Assembly: GCF_028389875.1 (NCBI RefSeq)
Contig: NC_084682.1
Span: 5,776,001-5,840,000, forward strand
From: Rhea pennata
Lineage: Eukaryota; Chordata; Aves; Rheiformes; Rheidae
Length of the DNA stretch: 64,000 nt
Direction: 5' to 3'
The notes under the pieces are model-generated. The model did no database searches. It worked only from the letters and a program-made list of their open reading frames with translations, and was not told the DNA's origin. Below, piece after piece: positions 26,801 through 38,824 of this stretch (the first letter of the stretch is position 1; each line of letters opens with the position of its first letter). Both the position numbers and the translations under genes were made by a program.

Positions 26801-29800
26801 CGATGGCTTAGCTTTCTTATGGTTTTTGTGAACATCATTCTTCTCCAGGTCCCCCTTATTTAATGTTGGGACTACTTCAGCCTGTCTTTTCTAGCACTGA
26901 AAAGTGCTGTCTTATAGGAGGGTTGGAATCTATCTTGAAGGGGCTAGTCTAATTCTGTCATACTGCAGGACTGACTAAATTATTCCTGGCAGGTGCTTTT
27001 CCACACTGTAGTTAAAAATCTCCAAAGATTTCAAAATCTCCTCAGATGATTTATTCAAGTGCTTAACTATCTTTACAGTTGAAACATTTTCCTAATGCTT
27101 AACCTAAATCCCCTTTACTCTAGTGTAAGCCCTTAAGCGCTTGTCCTAGCCACAATGGGAATAGAAAAAAGTACAGTCTTCCTTTTTGACACAGCCTTTT
27201 ATGCATTTGATGACTTTTTAGAATAAATTAATGTAATTTCTAGAATCTTTCATTTTCCCAACATTTTTTCCAGATCCATAATCATTCTTGTTACTCTCCT
27301 TTAAAGTTTATTCATATAGTCCACATACTGTTTAAGAATTATATCCAGAACTTAATATATTAATGTACCTGAGGACTTACTAGTCCTGCGCGAAAGGATT
27401 TAATTTTACATGTCTTATGTAAGATGCTTGCTTTTTTCCTCAGTAGTGGTATAAAAATACTGGCTTGAATTAAGTTTATGAGCAGCTTTATAACCTATCC
27501 AGTCATTTCCACATCTTGTATTTGTGGTACTAGATTCTTCCTACCTGTTTCCCATATTGAGTTGCATCCTTTTTTTCTGTTTTATAGTAATACTTATACA
27601 GGTCCTAGTGATCTTTGAATTCTAAACTACTATTCCCAGGTGCTTGAAACCTTTTCCAATTTGATTATTGTCTACAGATTTAATAAATACATTGTCTATT
27701 CCATCATCTAAGTCATTACTGAAACATAATTTGTAGCACTGGACTCCTTGCAGATGCTTGCAGAAGTGTATCAGTACCTCCCTCAATCTGACAGCCTCAC
27801 GTTCTTATCCACTCCTTAAGGTCTTCTACCTAGCTGTGCATCTGTTTTATAGTAGTTTAATTTAAATCATATTTCCATAAGTAGTTTATGTTTGAAATAG
27901 TTTGGAAGCCCATCCTGGGCACATTAACACTTCATTTGCCATATTGACTAAGTTTTGTTGAATAGAATCTGTAATGTGTTGGGGTATTTTCTTAATCATC
28001 CACTCTTCCAGAAACAGTTAATTATGCTGCCTTGACTGGTAGTGCACGTTGGTTGTGTAGGCAGCAATGATTTGTTGTTCTAACCACAGCACTCCTCCTA
28101 AGGCTGGTGGAGTCTGTTTACTGCCACTGGCTGCAGAAATGCTCGATTGGTGCTACCAGTGTGCCCTCTTCTGCTCTAGAAGAGCACATACGAAAAATAA
28201 GATGGAAAGTGTGCAGCAATCAGCGTATCAGGCAAGCACAAGAATGTTACCTCACTGCCTTTGGCTAAGGCAAAGCCACCTCCCAGCAGAAAAACAATAT
28301 TCCATGGCATTTTCTGATGAACTGTTTTCCATTCCAGGAGAGCTGGAGGTACTGGAATCTTTGGTTTGCTGTCTAAAATCCAACAAGATTTTGTAAGCCG
28401 TATTACAGTCTTCATAGAAAAGAGAACTTGTAAGTGAGAAGTGATTTTAATCTAAATATTGGGAAAAACTTTCTGTCAGCAAGATCAACTAGATTACACA
28501 ATTATCTCCTAAAGGAAATGATGGAAGCCTCAGCAAACAAGATTTTAAAACCTGACTTTCAAAAATAATGAATAATCTGTTATTGCTCCAGGAGGCATAG
28601 CAAAGTGAACTAAATATATGAGTGGATTAGAAGTACAGAAACATATCCTCAGAACTGTACCTGTCCTTGTTAAGTCACATATTCTTTCCTGAAGAATCCA
28701 GCTTCAGAACCCTTAGTGTACTAATATCTGGAGCACTGCTTGGATATATGCCTTGCCCAGCCTAATGCATGTAGCCATAACTATGCAGGAAGTCCAATTT
28801 GAAACCTTGTTTAATATTTGAAATGTCCTTTCTAAGTCTAAAATGTAAGGAAATTTCCTGTGTTCCTGTTCTGACACTTGAGTTTTGATGCCTTCAGTAA
28901 ACTTACTTGTTTGTTGTTTGTGTCCACCACCGGTATGGGAGAAAGATCTAGGAATCTCGGAAGGGATGAAGAACATCAAAATTGCAATGAAGACGACAAC
29001 TGTAGCATCAGTGACAAAGCTGTAATAGATCAGTCAGAAAATTAGTCTAATAAGGTTTTAGATGAATAGAGAACTCAACAGGGGAGCACAATAATAAGTG
29101 AAAGTTTTGCGTGTAAATTTGGTATGATGTTAGAGAAAGGCTTGTTCACAGACTAGGTAGTAGTAACTATCTGAGAATACAGATGAAATATGATTTGGGA
29201 AGTGAGAAGTCATGCTACACTTCATATTTTTAGGATTTTCTGCTTTATTTTTGCTCAAAGTTAGAAGGAAAAGTGGTGATACCTTGTACCATTTTTGTTG
29301 AAGAGAGTAGTTGCCCAACCTGGCATGAAACCAGGGTCTCTAGTAAACCACAGCAGTATCAGTAGTATGAAGAGGATTAAAATTATTATCTCAGCAAATT
29401 TCATTGAGCCCAACTTCTTGTGCTCGTCCTTGATAACACCGTAAGCCCGTTGTTCCTTAGCTTTTACAGAGGCATTTACAGCACAACCGAAATTCTTCTG
29501 AAAACTGGAAAGAAAATGGTCAAGAGATTTCAGAGAAATTTGCCAGATATCTTAAGACTGAAGAATCCAAATTCTGTAACTAAGCCATACATATTTTTTA
29601 TATGTATACATACACACACACACACACACCTATATATACATATATATGTATGTAAAATCAACAGCCATAGATGTGGATAATAACTGCATTGTACTACATG
29701 TTATAGAGATGAGTGAAAAGAAGCTTCCTGGCCCCAAAAGCTCACAATCTAAATATATAAGTTGCACTGTTTGGACACAGATGGGAAATGATGACAACGC

Positions 29801-32800
29801 TAGTGTGACTGACAGACAGGACAATACGCTCACCAGTGAGTAAACAGTTGCCAAGTTTTTTTTAATTACAGAAAAGGAGAACTTTTAAAGAGGAATCTGA
29901 AGAACAAGAAAGTGCTTTTGCAGATTTTTATAGAGCTCTTTCCAGTTAGAGAAAAAGAAGTTGGCAATAACATAAAACTGAGAGTCTAAGTACTAAACAG
30001 ATAGGTAATGCAAGCTGGTCACATAGGCCAATTAGAGTTGGGAACTGGCACAGTATTAACCTTGTAGGTCTGCAGCAGCTCTCGTCGTAACAGTATTTAC
30101 TGGCTATATGTAGAAAACAATTAATAGAGTGTTGTCATACCTGCTTTGAAGCACAACAATTTTTTTTGGACACGGCGTAAACACTGCAGAGTAGGTTATA
30201 TTTAGTTAAAGCTTTTATTTCCACTTAGCAGTAAAGAGGTAGCCTAGAACATATTTAGCTGGGATTTGATCAAGTTCCCTGGAGAAAAAATTGCAGCATT
30301 TTAACAGGTACTTAGTATGCAGTTCTGCTACTGTCTGTTGTAGATGAGTGCTTTTATTTTTTAATGCTGCCTGACTTTCTAGCACTGGTTCAGTAATAAA
30401 AGCATCAATTATGTTATAATATGCAATGAGTACTTAACAACAGAAGAATCAGCTGTGTTACAGTTTGTAAAGGGTACTTACTTAAAGCCCAAGAACAATA
30501 TCTGCAGCCAAATCCAGGACAAAAACAGCAACAGGACCGTGGTGGGAAAAGCAAAGGAGAACCAAGAGGCAAAGGTGATCACATTGCCGTTGTCAGGAAA
30601 GAGCCTGTAAAAGGTAGGTGGCTGTCAGCATCCAAAGCTCTGCAGTTTCTTCAGCATTTTATTGGTGATTCAGAAAAGAGGAGGTACTATGGAGCCTACT
30701 AAGGAAGAGAGGGTAACCTTTCTGCAAAGTTACCAAATTGATATTTTCCTCCTCCGTGTTAGCTAAAAGTCAGTTGTAACAGAAAGGTGCAGCTAGTGAG
30801 TATGTAATCCAAAATTCAGCCAGACTTACTCATCAACCTGTCCTTTCAGTACCAGATTTGGAGTCGTCCCAGTCAGAGTTGCAATCCCACCAATAGTGGC
30901 TGAGTAACAAATAGAGAGGGACATTCCCTTGCAGAATTTCTTGTGATTCTTCTCCAGAAGTTCTTCACTGTTCTGTTTTTTGTCTTCCTCAACTGTCATA
31001 ACATGACTGTCACCTAGGCCCGAAGATAGGGAAAAAGTTACAGAAGCTAGACCGGATAGGAAAAGATCTTGTGCCTGTATAATGCAGTACATCAAGACTA
31101 GGACACAACAGACTTAAATGTGATGGTCCTAACTCTACTTGTATTAAGGCCGACACTTGTTGGCCGATTCTTTGTTGTTAAGTCCGTTTTCTTTGATTGT
31201 CCTGATGTAGAGCAGCTTTTCAGAAAATGGTATTTCTAAAACTAGAAGCACACAAGGCTGAAATGTGTGATAACGTACAAACATCCTGCTGACACTCCTC
31301 AGTGAACTAGGGCAATATCTGAATTGTGCTCGGGAGGAGAGAGAGAGAGGGAAAAGAGTTCAGGAAGGTGCAGCAGAGTTGTAGGAGTTGGACTCAAGAT
31401 AACCTACCGTGTACCGGCAGCTGGCCGAGTGCGCTGTGGTTTAGAGTCAGAAACACTTGAGCAGGCTCAAGGATGGGAAGAGGGAAGGACAGTTGGTAAG
31501 AAGATACTTTTGCATGGTTCTGTATCTTTGGGTCAGAACTGTCATTATAATCTTTATCTAACCTTCCAGCATAAAACAGGCCAGAAAATTTCCCTCAGGA
31601 ATTCCTGATTATCTGATAATTTACACAATAGATTACAGCTGAGCTAATATAAGGATATAGAGAAATATAAAGCCTAATGTAAGGACTTCAGCTAACAGAG
31701 AATTTACACATTCTGTTGTTTGATTGATTAGTTATTTGTATTTACAAACTATTTCTAACTTCAGCCAGGTCAGTGGATCTTACTGTGGTTTTGTCTGGTT
31801 CATGGAACAGCATCATAAATGCTGTGTTACATGGTCAGAATGCCTTGGGTACATTCCTCTTCTAGAATTTAGAAGCAACTGTAATGACAGTGAGGAAGGC
31901 ATCAGGTCACCCTCTGTTATCCCAACGAGAAAAACACCCGTAACCCATTCACCTTTTTGCTCTGTCGCTTTGGAGCTGTCTGGTTTCGTTGAGTCTTCCT
32001 GCAACTCAAAGGCTTTATTGATGTTTTCAGACACTTCCTCAGCTGAGCTAGACTCTAGTTCTGACTTGTGCAACTGATCCAACACTGCTTGCGCTATTGG
32101 CAACATCATGGCAGTAGTGGCAGTGTTGCTGATCCACATTGAAAGGAAGGCAGTCACAATCATGAAACCCATAAGAAGTCTGAAATAAAAAGTTTGGAAA
32201 AGCCAGTTCAGAACGCAGAGGTGTAATGCCTTTTTTTAGTAGAAAGCTTTGGTTACAAATGTTAGGCCTGGAAAATGCTTAGCAATTAAGATCTAGGTCT
32301 TCCTTTTATCCGTCTGCTTTAAATAACTCAAGCAATGGAAATTTCTTAATGTGGAAGACACGGTCAGATTTAAGCTACGTTTTTCTTTTTGTAATTTTGA
32401 CCAATTGTGTTTTCACATTCTTATGACTAGGAAAGTAGGAGCTGGCGTTCTAGAGCAAGCAGTTTATTTAGTCAGCATCCTGTTTATTCTACATGCTTCA
32501 GAAGAAGACCTACCATCTCAATAATACGTATTAATATATTTTGAAGAGGAATTGTAAATTGTGTTTGATCCCAAGTGGCAATAAGTTTAAACCATAAGGA
32601 TGATAATCATTTTTAGATGATTTTATCTGACCTCTATCATTTAAGATTCTCTGCTGATTCATATGAAAATCTATCTAATCCTTTTTCAGTATTACTGTTA
32701 TTTGCCTCAAAATTATTCTCTAGATGTGATGTAGATTTATCCAAAAGGCTTTATCTTGTATGTATTTTTATTCCTTTGCTTTGTAATTTCTTTCATTATT

Positions 32801-35800
32801 CTCTCTGTTCATGATCTTAGACATGTTAAATAGCCTCTGCATAGCTTAAGCTTCTCATCTGCTAAATACTTGTTGCTTCCAAAACAAGCATCTCCATATT
32901 TTCTCTTCTCTTTGCAATCAGTATAATGCTTAGAAAGTTTACATTTTCTAAGGTTGAGGTAGAAACTTTCCTGATTGTTTAAAGCTGTGCTTTCGGCCAA
33001 GCTTAATGCCCTTGTCTTTTCAAAATCAACTGTCCTGGTTCCTATTTGTTCACCTAAAGCAATTTGAAACTCAAAAAAGAGGTACTAGGTCTGCAACACA
33101 TCAAAGGATCCTAATTCTTTAGGTTTGCAGGCACTGTCTAACTCACTTGGACTTTAGAAAAGCAGTTTTAGGATACGATTTGTAGATTCATGTAGGAGAC
33201 TACAGGCAGCCCATGTCCTTTACCCCACAGCATTTTCCTGGCTGTTACTCACAGGGCTGGTCTGACACCAACGAATAGCAAGACCTGCAAAGCAATGCGC
33301 TTATGTAGATTCCAGTTCTCAACAGCAATGGCCACCAGCAGTCCCCCAATAAAAAGCATATTGGTATCCTTCAAATATTCCCTGCAGAGCTGTAACATGG
33401 AACAAGGGAAAGAAAACAATGCTAAGAAGAAGCCAGAGGAAGGAAGACCTTGTCCCAAAGGCATTTGCACAAGTAACTATGGATTGCATCTGAACAATGA
33501 ATCCGCTTTGATTTCAGATTAGCAGCTCCACCCAGAGTTCATTGTGGACACAGGCAAGTTTTCTGTTCCATGGAGAGTACAGACCATTCCCTGTGTAACA
33601 ATAGTGCAATTTTCTCCTCCGCACCACACGCTGGAGGTCACCCTGGAGATAATTTCAAAATAAAAGAAGCTGACTAATAAATACATAGATAAACAAGGAA
33701 TGGATAACTTACTGTTGTTGAATCCATGATGTTCATTAGTGGGAACAGCACAACAGGAAAGAAGGCTGTGACAGCCAATGGCAAGACTTCTGTGCACCAA
33801 AACACTGACATCAATATGATAACATAAGCACATCGGGCTTCCTGAAAGAAAGAGAGCATGAGCAATCAGAACAAACCAGGCATCTCACTTAGGCTTTGAG
33901 AAGGCAACGGCCCACGATTAAGTCCCCTCATCACCTGACGAAGGATTTTGGTAAAAGGCTGTTTGCCACCCTCTTTCTCTCCCTTCTGTCAAACGACAAA
34001 GTATTCAGCAGTCTCGTGAGCTTCGAGGAAAAGATAGGGGCTGTACTGCTTTCAAATGATTTATTTTGTGATGGAGCTTTCAGTGAGGAAAGACAAGAAG
34101 CTCAGAAACAAATGGATGACTTTGAACCCTTCATGATAAGAGATTGGCAGTTCTCGCATAGACTTCTCGATTTTGCTGATGGAGGTATTTTCTTTCTGAT
34201 TTATTTCTATCTGTAATGATTAAGTCGCAGAAAGCGTCACTGACCCAGTCAAGGTTTCTCCACCCTTTTCTTTGCAAGTTTCAGGACATTGCCCGGATAA
34301 ACTTGCACTCTTTTCAACAGCCTAGATTCCTTGTACTGTAAATACTTTTATCTATTTTTCATCAGATTTTTAGACGCGCTGACAAACTGTCTGGTCACAG
34401 GTCAGTTTCAGCTTCATTCACCTCGAGTTGCTTCTTCAAGCAAAGTACGGTCCCATATTTCATGTGCCTCTTTTTATTTTTTTAGAAAACATTGATTTAC
34501 TTCTGCTTTAGAGAGCAGCTTCAAATTTTGTATAAAGATATTTAACTCAGTACCATGACTAGAAGGATTCCTTCACATGGCTGGGCTGCTAAAGAAAGGA
34601 AGAAAAAGTAATATAACAGAGTACAACGTCTCCTTCGTTCTGAGACTAGCACAATAACGTGAGCCAGCACTGGCCAGAGCAAGGGATTCACAGGAAAGAG
34701 GTGACTGTGTGCTCTTGGATCAAAGATGCCCCCTAAAATACACTGGACAGTACAAATGAAAGTGTACTGATTCTTCTTGAGGAAGCAATGAAGAAAAAGA
34801 GATAGAAAATGTAATATTTAGATTACAGAGGATTAAACCAAGGAGCCAAAATAGCAGCTGGCAGGATCAAACTTGCGATGCTTTAGAGCGTACTCAGAAC
34901 TTCTGAATATGGCATGGAAGTTACAGAGCTGGTGGAGGGAAAGGATCAGCAGGGGAGCTGAGTGACCCGGAGGAAAGAAGATAGAGATGGTAAATTACCA
35001 GAGCAGTGTTGTACGAGAAGTAAAGCTAAAAGAGATTTCTGAAGAGAGAAAAAGATGCATTTTTGAGCCTGATTTTTAATAGAAGTAATAGAAACCTTAA
35101 TTAAATAGCCCATTGAGAAGTGAAAATAATTTCCTCTTTTGGTGATCCATTTCTTCCTATTCTTTGTTATCAAGAGAAACCAATGGTTTCTTCCTGAGAG
35201 ACCCTGGCAGGGCTTTGGGACAAATACTGCCTGCCCAGGGCTATTCCCTTCCGGCCTGCTGTGAGCAGGCTTACGGCAAAAGCTGGGATAAGACTTTTCG
35301 CCAAGTCTTTGGTCCTGTAAGTTAGTTTCTCATTCATTTTTAGATGAAATCTTTAGCGTTATCTGCCCCTGTTTATTCTAGTCTCCAACATTACGTCGTT
35401 ATAGGACAGGTTAACTGCTCAGCAGAACAGACAGGTAACATTTCTACCTGTAAGTTATCCGCTTATAACCTTGCATGCTGAAGTACAAGCTCTTCCTGCT
35501 AGCAGTACCACTCTCTACAATTCTAACACCAGAAAGCTGCTTACAGATTCCACGGGAAAAACAGTATCCAGGACCTTTTAAATCTTTCCACTGTAGCTGA
35601 CAGCATAGAAAGCAGAGAGAGTCATTTTCAAGCAGGAACTGAAACAAGACGGCCAAATTATTCCAGGGGCAATTCCAAAGACCTGTTACGCAGTAGCAGT
35701 GACTCAAGCAAGTAGGTTTGAACTTGGTGGCCTCAGGAAAAAAAAAAACAAAACAAAACATCTTGTTCTGTTTCTGGCTACTTTAGAACTCTTCTGATTC

Positions 35801-37140
35801 TGCTCTCTTTTAACTTCAGTAAGTTAACTTCTTTTGCCTATGAGAAGTTAACTAGCAAAAAATTACTTTTTTGTTTTTCTTTTCAGTAAGCTTTTAAGTG
35901 ATAGTTTAAACTATTTTATTTGCATAACGATGGAATTGGAGGACATGCCTCATCTGTTACCACATTTCACCTCAAGCCAGTGCCGCTCTGCCCTTCTTGC
36001 TTGCAGTTCTCTGGTCATAGCTCAAAAGACTCTGAAAATACTCAGATAAAGAGTTGTGGGAAAGAAGGGGCTTTGGGGCAGGCTGCACAAAAAGATAAGG
36101 AACGAGCTAGTGAATTCAAGAATGAACCTTGGGGAAGGAGACAAGAAACTAGGAGTTAGCAGGGATCAGGAGGCAGGCAGGCAAAGAAACCAGAGGAAAG
36201 AGCTAGGACTTGATATCCAAATAGCAGTGACAGGAGAGGGAGATTGAGACTGGCTACTTAGTGGTAGTGGGACTGGAATAAGAAACCTGAAGAGCAGAGA
36301 CTAGAGCTGTCTGCATGAAGAGATTGGGCACGGGAGAAAATGAACCAGAGTGAAGAAGAGTGAAGTACAGGCACTCTGCCTACTCTCGGTCCTATATTTG
36401 AATGACCAGTGTCATAGTAGTACCTGCTCCCCCTACTCCAAGTTTTTATACTTCAAGCAATTCTAAGCAAAGCATCTTCAAAAACTTGACATTTTAAATT
36501 TTAAATCATTGTTTAGAAAGGTTATTAGAGAAATATGCTAAAGAAGAGTGAAATACATCCTCCTTCTTCCTTATTTTTCAGGATGGCTTGTGCATTTGAC
36601 CTAGAAAAATGTCTCTCAGCAATAGTGACAAAAGATTAGAAGAGGGCATGAGTTGGATATTTTTCAGAAATCAGAAGCAGGGTTAAAAATGAGCCCAACA
36701 CTGTAACTTAGATGCACAAGTATGACCTTCAGCATGTCAAATACTTTGCTAAATCATTTAGATGTGAAACAAAAGTTACAAAATCATATATATCATTGCG
36801 CATGCTTCTGAAATATGCAGTCACAGATATATCTGTTTATCCTTCTAGGTCCTATTGCTTATATACCTTCCTACCACCAGTAGTCAAAGAGAGTCTATTC
36901 AGAGAAAAGGCTGTTCAAGCAACAAATGATGGAACTGCGTCTGAGAAGGAACTGATGTGTTCTCTTCAGTTCTGCCACTTAAAAGGAGCAACTCTAAGAA
37001 AAGATTTAGCTCTCAAGTCCAATGTTAAGTGTTCTTACCTGAGTAGGAACAGCCAGAGGCAGAGGAAGAAGCAAAATAGGTGTTAGGATAGCAATCAGGT
37101 AGCTCCTGTAGGCTAGAATCACTTGCCACACGCCAGCCAT
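23855..37140 (-). CDS. SLC13A2: SLC13A2, Na+/dicarboxylate cotransporter (NaDC1), 12 coding exons
   Basis: Plasma-membrane symporter of the DASS/SLC13 family that takes up succinate, citrate and related dicarboxylates with Na+ in kidney and gut epithelium. Coding exons, 5' to 3': 37140-37039, 33841-33713, 33389-33253, 32179-31953, 31013-30830, 30604-30482, 29504-29283, 29019-28907, 28372-28251, 26220-26059, 25049-24912, 23986-23855. All introns are GT-AG with matching phases; the product is 596 aa (human 592). The two family substrate and Na+ motifs are present: SNT at residues 140-142 and SNV at 492-494 within CTSNVATTT. Also seen are [34 protein letters not shown] and the [13 protein letters not shown] block near the C-terminus, then an NGT glycosylation sequon in the tail. 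Paralogue SLC13A5 is similar, but the N-terminus ([14 protein letters not shown]) and the SLC46A1 neighbour favour SLC13A2. The start is the first ATG, 34 codons from the first donor and about 52 bp downstream of a TATA-like box. No sign of decay. Confidence 0.93.
24670..24700. repeat. Short 11-bp tandem repeat, about 2.8 copies
   Basis: Two perfect copies and one partial copy of 'ctttggaacag' in the last intron of SLC13A2. Minor slippage product. Confidence 0.85.
25838..25916. repeat. TACA/CAAA-rich low-complexity tract
   Basis: Degenerate tetranucleotide repeat built on 'catacata' and 'cacacaaa' in SLC13A2 intron 10. Confidence 0.8.
26890..28010 (-). mobile_element. Decayed CR1 LINE fragment, minus strand, in SLC13A2 intron 9
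   Basis: Read on the plus strand, this 1.1-kb segment follows the antisense order of the CR1 3' half. The landmarks are 'ctgcaggactgactaaattattcctggcaggtg' near 26,965, 'ttcctaatgcttaacctaaatc' near 27,088, 'cttgtcctagccacaatggg' near 27,141, 'tccagaactt' near 27,343, 'ccatcatctaagtcattactgaaa' near 27,700 and 'ttctacctagctgtgcatctgttttatagtagttt' near 27,824. It lies in the same orientation as the host gene. It is strongly diverged, has no coding capacity, and fills over half of intron 9. The outer ends are fuzzy. Confidence 0.75.
29611..29629. repeat. (CA)n short microsatellite
   Basis: Short CA run followed by a TATATACA stretch in SLC13A2 intron 6. Confidence 0.85.
29685..30070 (+). repeat. 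Ancient unclassified amniote interspersed repeat
   Basis: Contains 'gaagcttcctggccccaaaagctcacaatctaaatatataag', then 'gacagacaggacaata', then 'gttgccaagtttttttta', then 'gaacttttaaagaggaatctgaag', and 'gatttttatagagctctttcc'. This order matches, from memory, a dispersed repeat in reptile and bird genomes that reads 'ccccaaagagcttacaatctaaa ... gttgtcaag ... gagttttgaggagggatttgaag'. I cannot name the family with confidence (L2-like or a non-autonomous element). Heavily diverged; it lies within SLC13A2 intron 6. Confidence 0.45.
32800..32905 (-). repeat. Possible MIR-like relic in SLC13A2 intron 3
   Basis: 'gttaaatagcctctgcatagcttaagcttctcatctgctaaa' resembles the MIR core read 'cttaacctctctgtgcctcagtttcctcatctgtaaaa'. 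Only this block is convincing and the assignment is weak. Confidence 0.35.
33842..37038 (-). other. Intron 1 of SLC13A2 (3.2 kb)
   Basis: The largest intron of the gene. It has no recognised exon, RNA gene or classified repeat. A purine-rich stretch at about 36,040-36,400 and a short A/CAAAA tract at 35,739-35,760 are the only compositional anomalies. First introns of this size often hold enhancers, but none can be identified by eye. Confidence 0.6.
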
Positions 37141-37190
37141 GGTGCTGGAGCTAGCCCAGTGCTGAAAGGCTCTGAAGTCTGGTTTTAGAG

Positions 37191-37226
37191 ACTATATAAA
37201 CACTCCGAGATATTAAACATTGACCT
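37191..37226 (-). promoter_or_regulatory. Putative TATA-type promoter of SLC13A2
   Basis: On the minus strand a TTTATATAG box (37192-37200) lies about 52-60 bp upstream of the ATG at 37,140, predicting a very short 5' UTR. Just upstream are a TGTTTAAT forkhead-like element and an AGGTCA nuclear-receptor half-site (37221-37226), plausible for a gut and kidney gene driven by HNF-type factors. This is inferred from motif and position only. Confidence 0.45.
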
Positions 37227-38820
37227 CTGGAAGTTGGGTGTTGTTTTTGGAGCTGTAATCAGAGAAAGAAAGAAGAGAACAAAGAAGGGAGGGGACAGCG
37301 AAAGAGTGACAGACCAGGAACTTTCTTAAGACAGTCTTCTGATGCCTGCTAAATCCAGGAAAGAATTAACTCCTTGTTGTCTGCGCAGTTTTATTAAACA
37401 CGGATAGGCAACCATAACTATCCTGCAATCAAAACCTGTGTTCAAGCTTTTATTGTTAGTAATCTTACTTTGAATATAGTTATTCATCCCGTAGAAAAAG
37501 AAACTGCTTCTTCTATGATCAGTTCGTTTTAAAAATGCATAGAATTTTAAAAAACACATCCACATATATATATATCAGTCAACTATGAGGATGAAGAACA
37601 TCTACAAATGATTTTCGTAGGAGCCACTGGCAAATTCTTTTGGCAGCAAAATCCACTAGGTGGCTCTGCCTCCGAATGCTCCATCCAATTCCCTTTCGGA
37701 AAGGGGCTTGCAGTCCTCACCATCTGAGAGAAGGGGCACCCATGTCCTTGCAGGCCGAAGACTACCCTTACAATAGTTCTCTTCTACTCTGTTTTGAGAG
37801 AAATAGGGGAAATGTTAAGGTCTGATCAGAAATGAGTTCCTCCCACATGACAGCTGTGTATGTTGCAAGAAGGATTTAGGGCCAAAGAGAGAAACCAGTA
37901 ACTCTCTCTACCTTATATCCTACTATATGCGGGCTGACTGGGGAAGACTTAGCTACATTGCAGCAATCTGCAGTCTTTTTTTTTTCACCTTTCTGATCTG
38001 ACAGGTTTTTGAGCATGGCTTTGGTGGGTTTTAGGGTCTTAAAGACAAAAAGAGAGGTTTTGGGGAAATGACCGGTAACTGCTGTCTCAGTTCCAACAGG
38101 CTTCCAAGATGCAAGCAGCGAATTACCCGCATCTGCAAACAAGCAGGAAAGGAACTGAAGTTCTGCTTTGCTGAACTGCGTTGCTGCGTTTCACATGTGT
38201 TCTACAAAATGAGTGAACCGTGCTTGAGCAGACATCAGTAAGTAACCTGTCAGAGCTATGAGACTATGTCTGAGAACTTGCTAGAGGTACTCTGTAACAG
38301 ATTCTTTCTCCAGAGTTTTAATTACTCAAAATTGCTGTTTGCAATGTAAAAACAATCATTTCACTTAAGCTAAGGGAATTTTATTCCTTAACCTCGGTGA
38401 GAGATGCTGGAAGAGTGAGTGCACTGGATATGGGAAGGGAGGTTTGAGAACAACAGAAACTTGACCTAACTTGACCACTGTTCTTTAGAAGCAACGCGTC
38501 CATAGTGCTTCTTTGTTTCCACTGCTGTTTTGGGTCCTGTTACTCAGAGCTGCTAAAAATGAGCCTTGTAAGCCTGCTGCTGCAAAATGAATGGTTTATG
38601 TTTTCAGTGGGATTTGTTTATAGCTTCACCTGTCTCCCATTAACACTCCCTCAGTGGTGTTAATGGAGTGGGGCCGATTTACGTTAGTTGGGAACTGCTC
38701 CATTTTATACAAACCGATTAATCGACTGCTCTGAAGTATGTTCTTTGAACTAAAAGAACGACTTGGGTTCTGTCCGCAGAACCGCTATCTGAGGCCGATG
38801 AAACCTTCGTGTATGTTAAG
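37227..38820. other. SLC13A2-SLC46A1 divergent intergenic interval
   Basis: About 1.6 kb between two head-to-head genes. It is AT-rich up to about 38,780 and then changes abruptly to GC-rich. I see no exon or classified repeat; it must contain the upstream control regions of both genes. Confidence 0.6.
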
Positions 38821-38824
38821 GCTG

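Noticed and set aside
23855-37140. Assignment as SLC13A5 or SLC13A3 instead of SLC13A2
   Set aside because: Some stretches resemble SLC13A5, but the N-terminal segment, the C-terminal region and the SLC46A1-SARM1-VTN neighbourhood fit SLC13A2 better.
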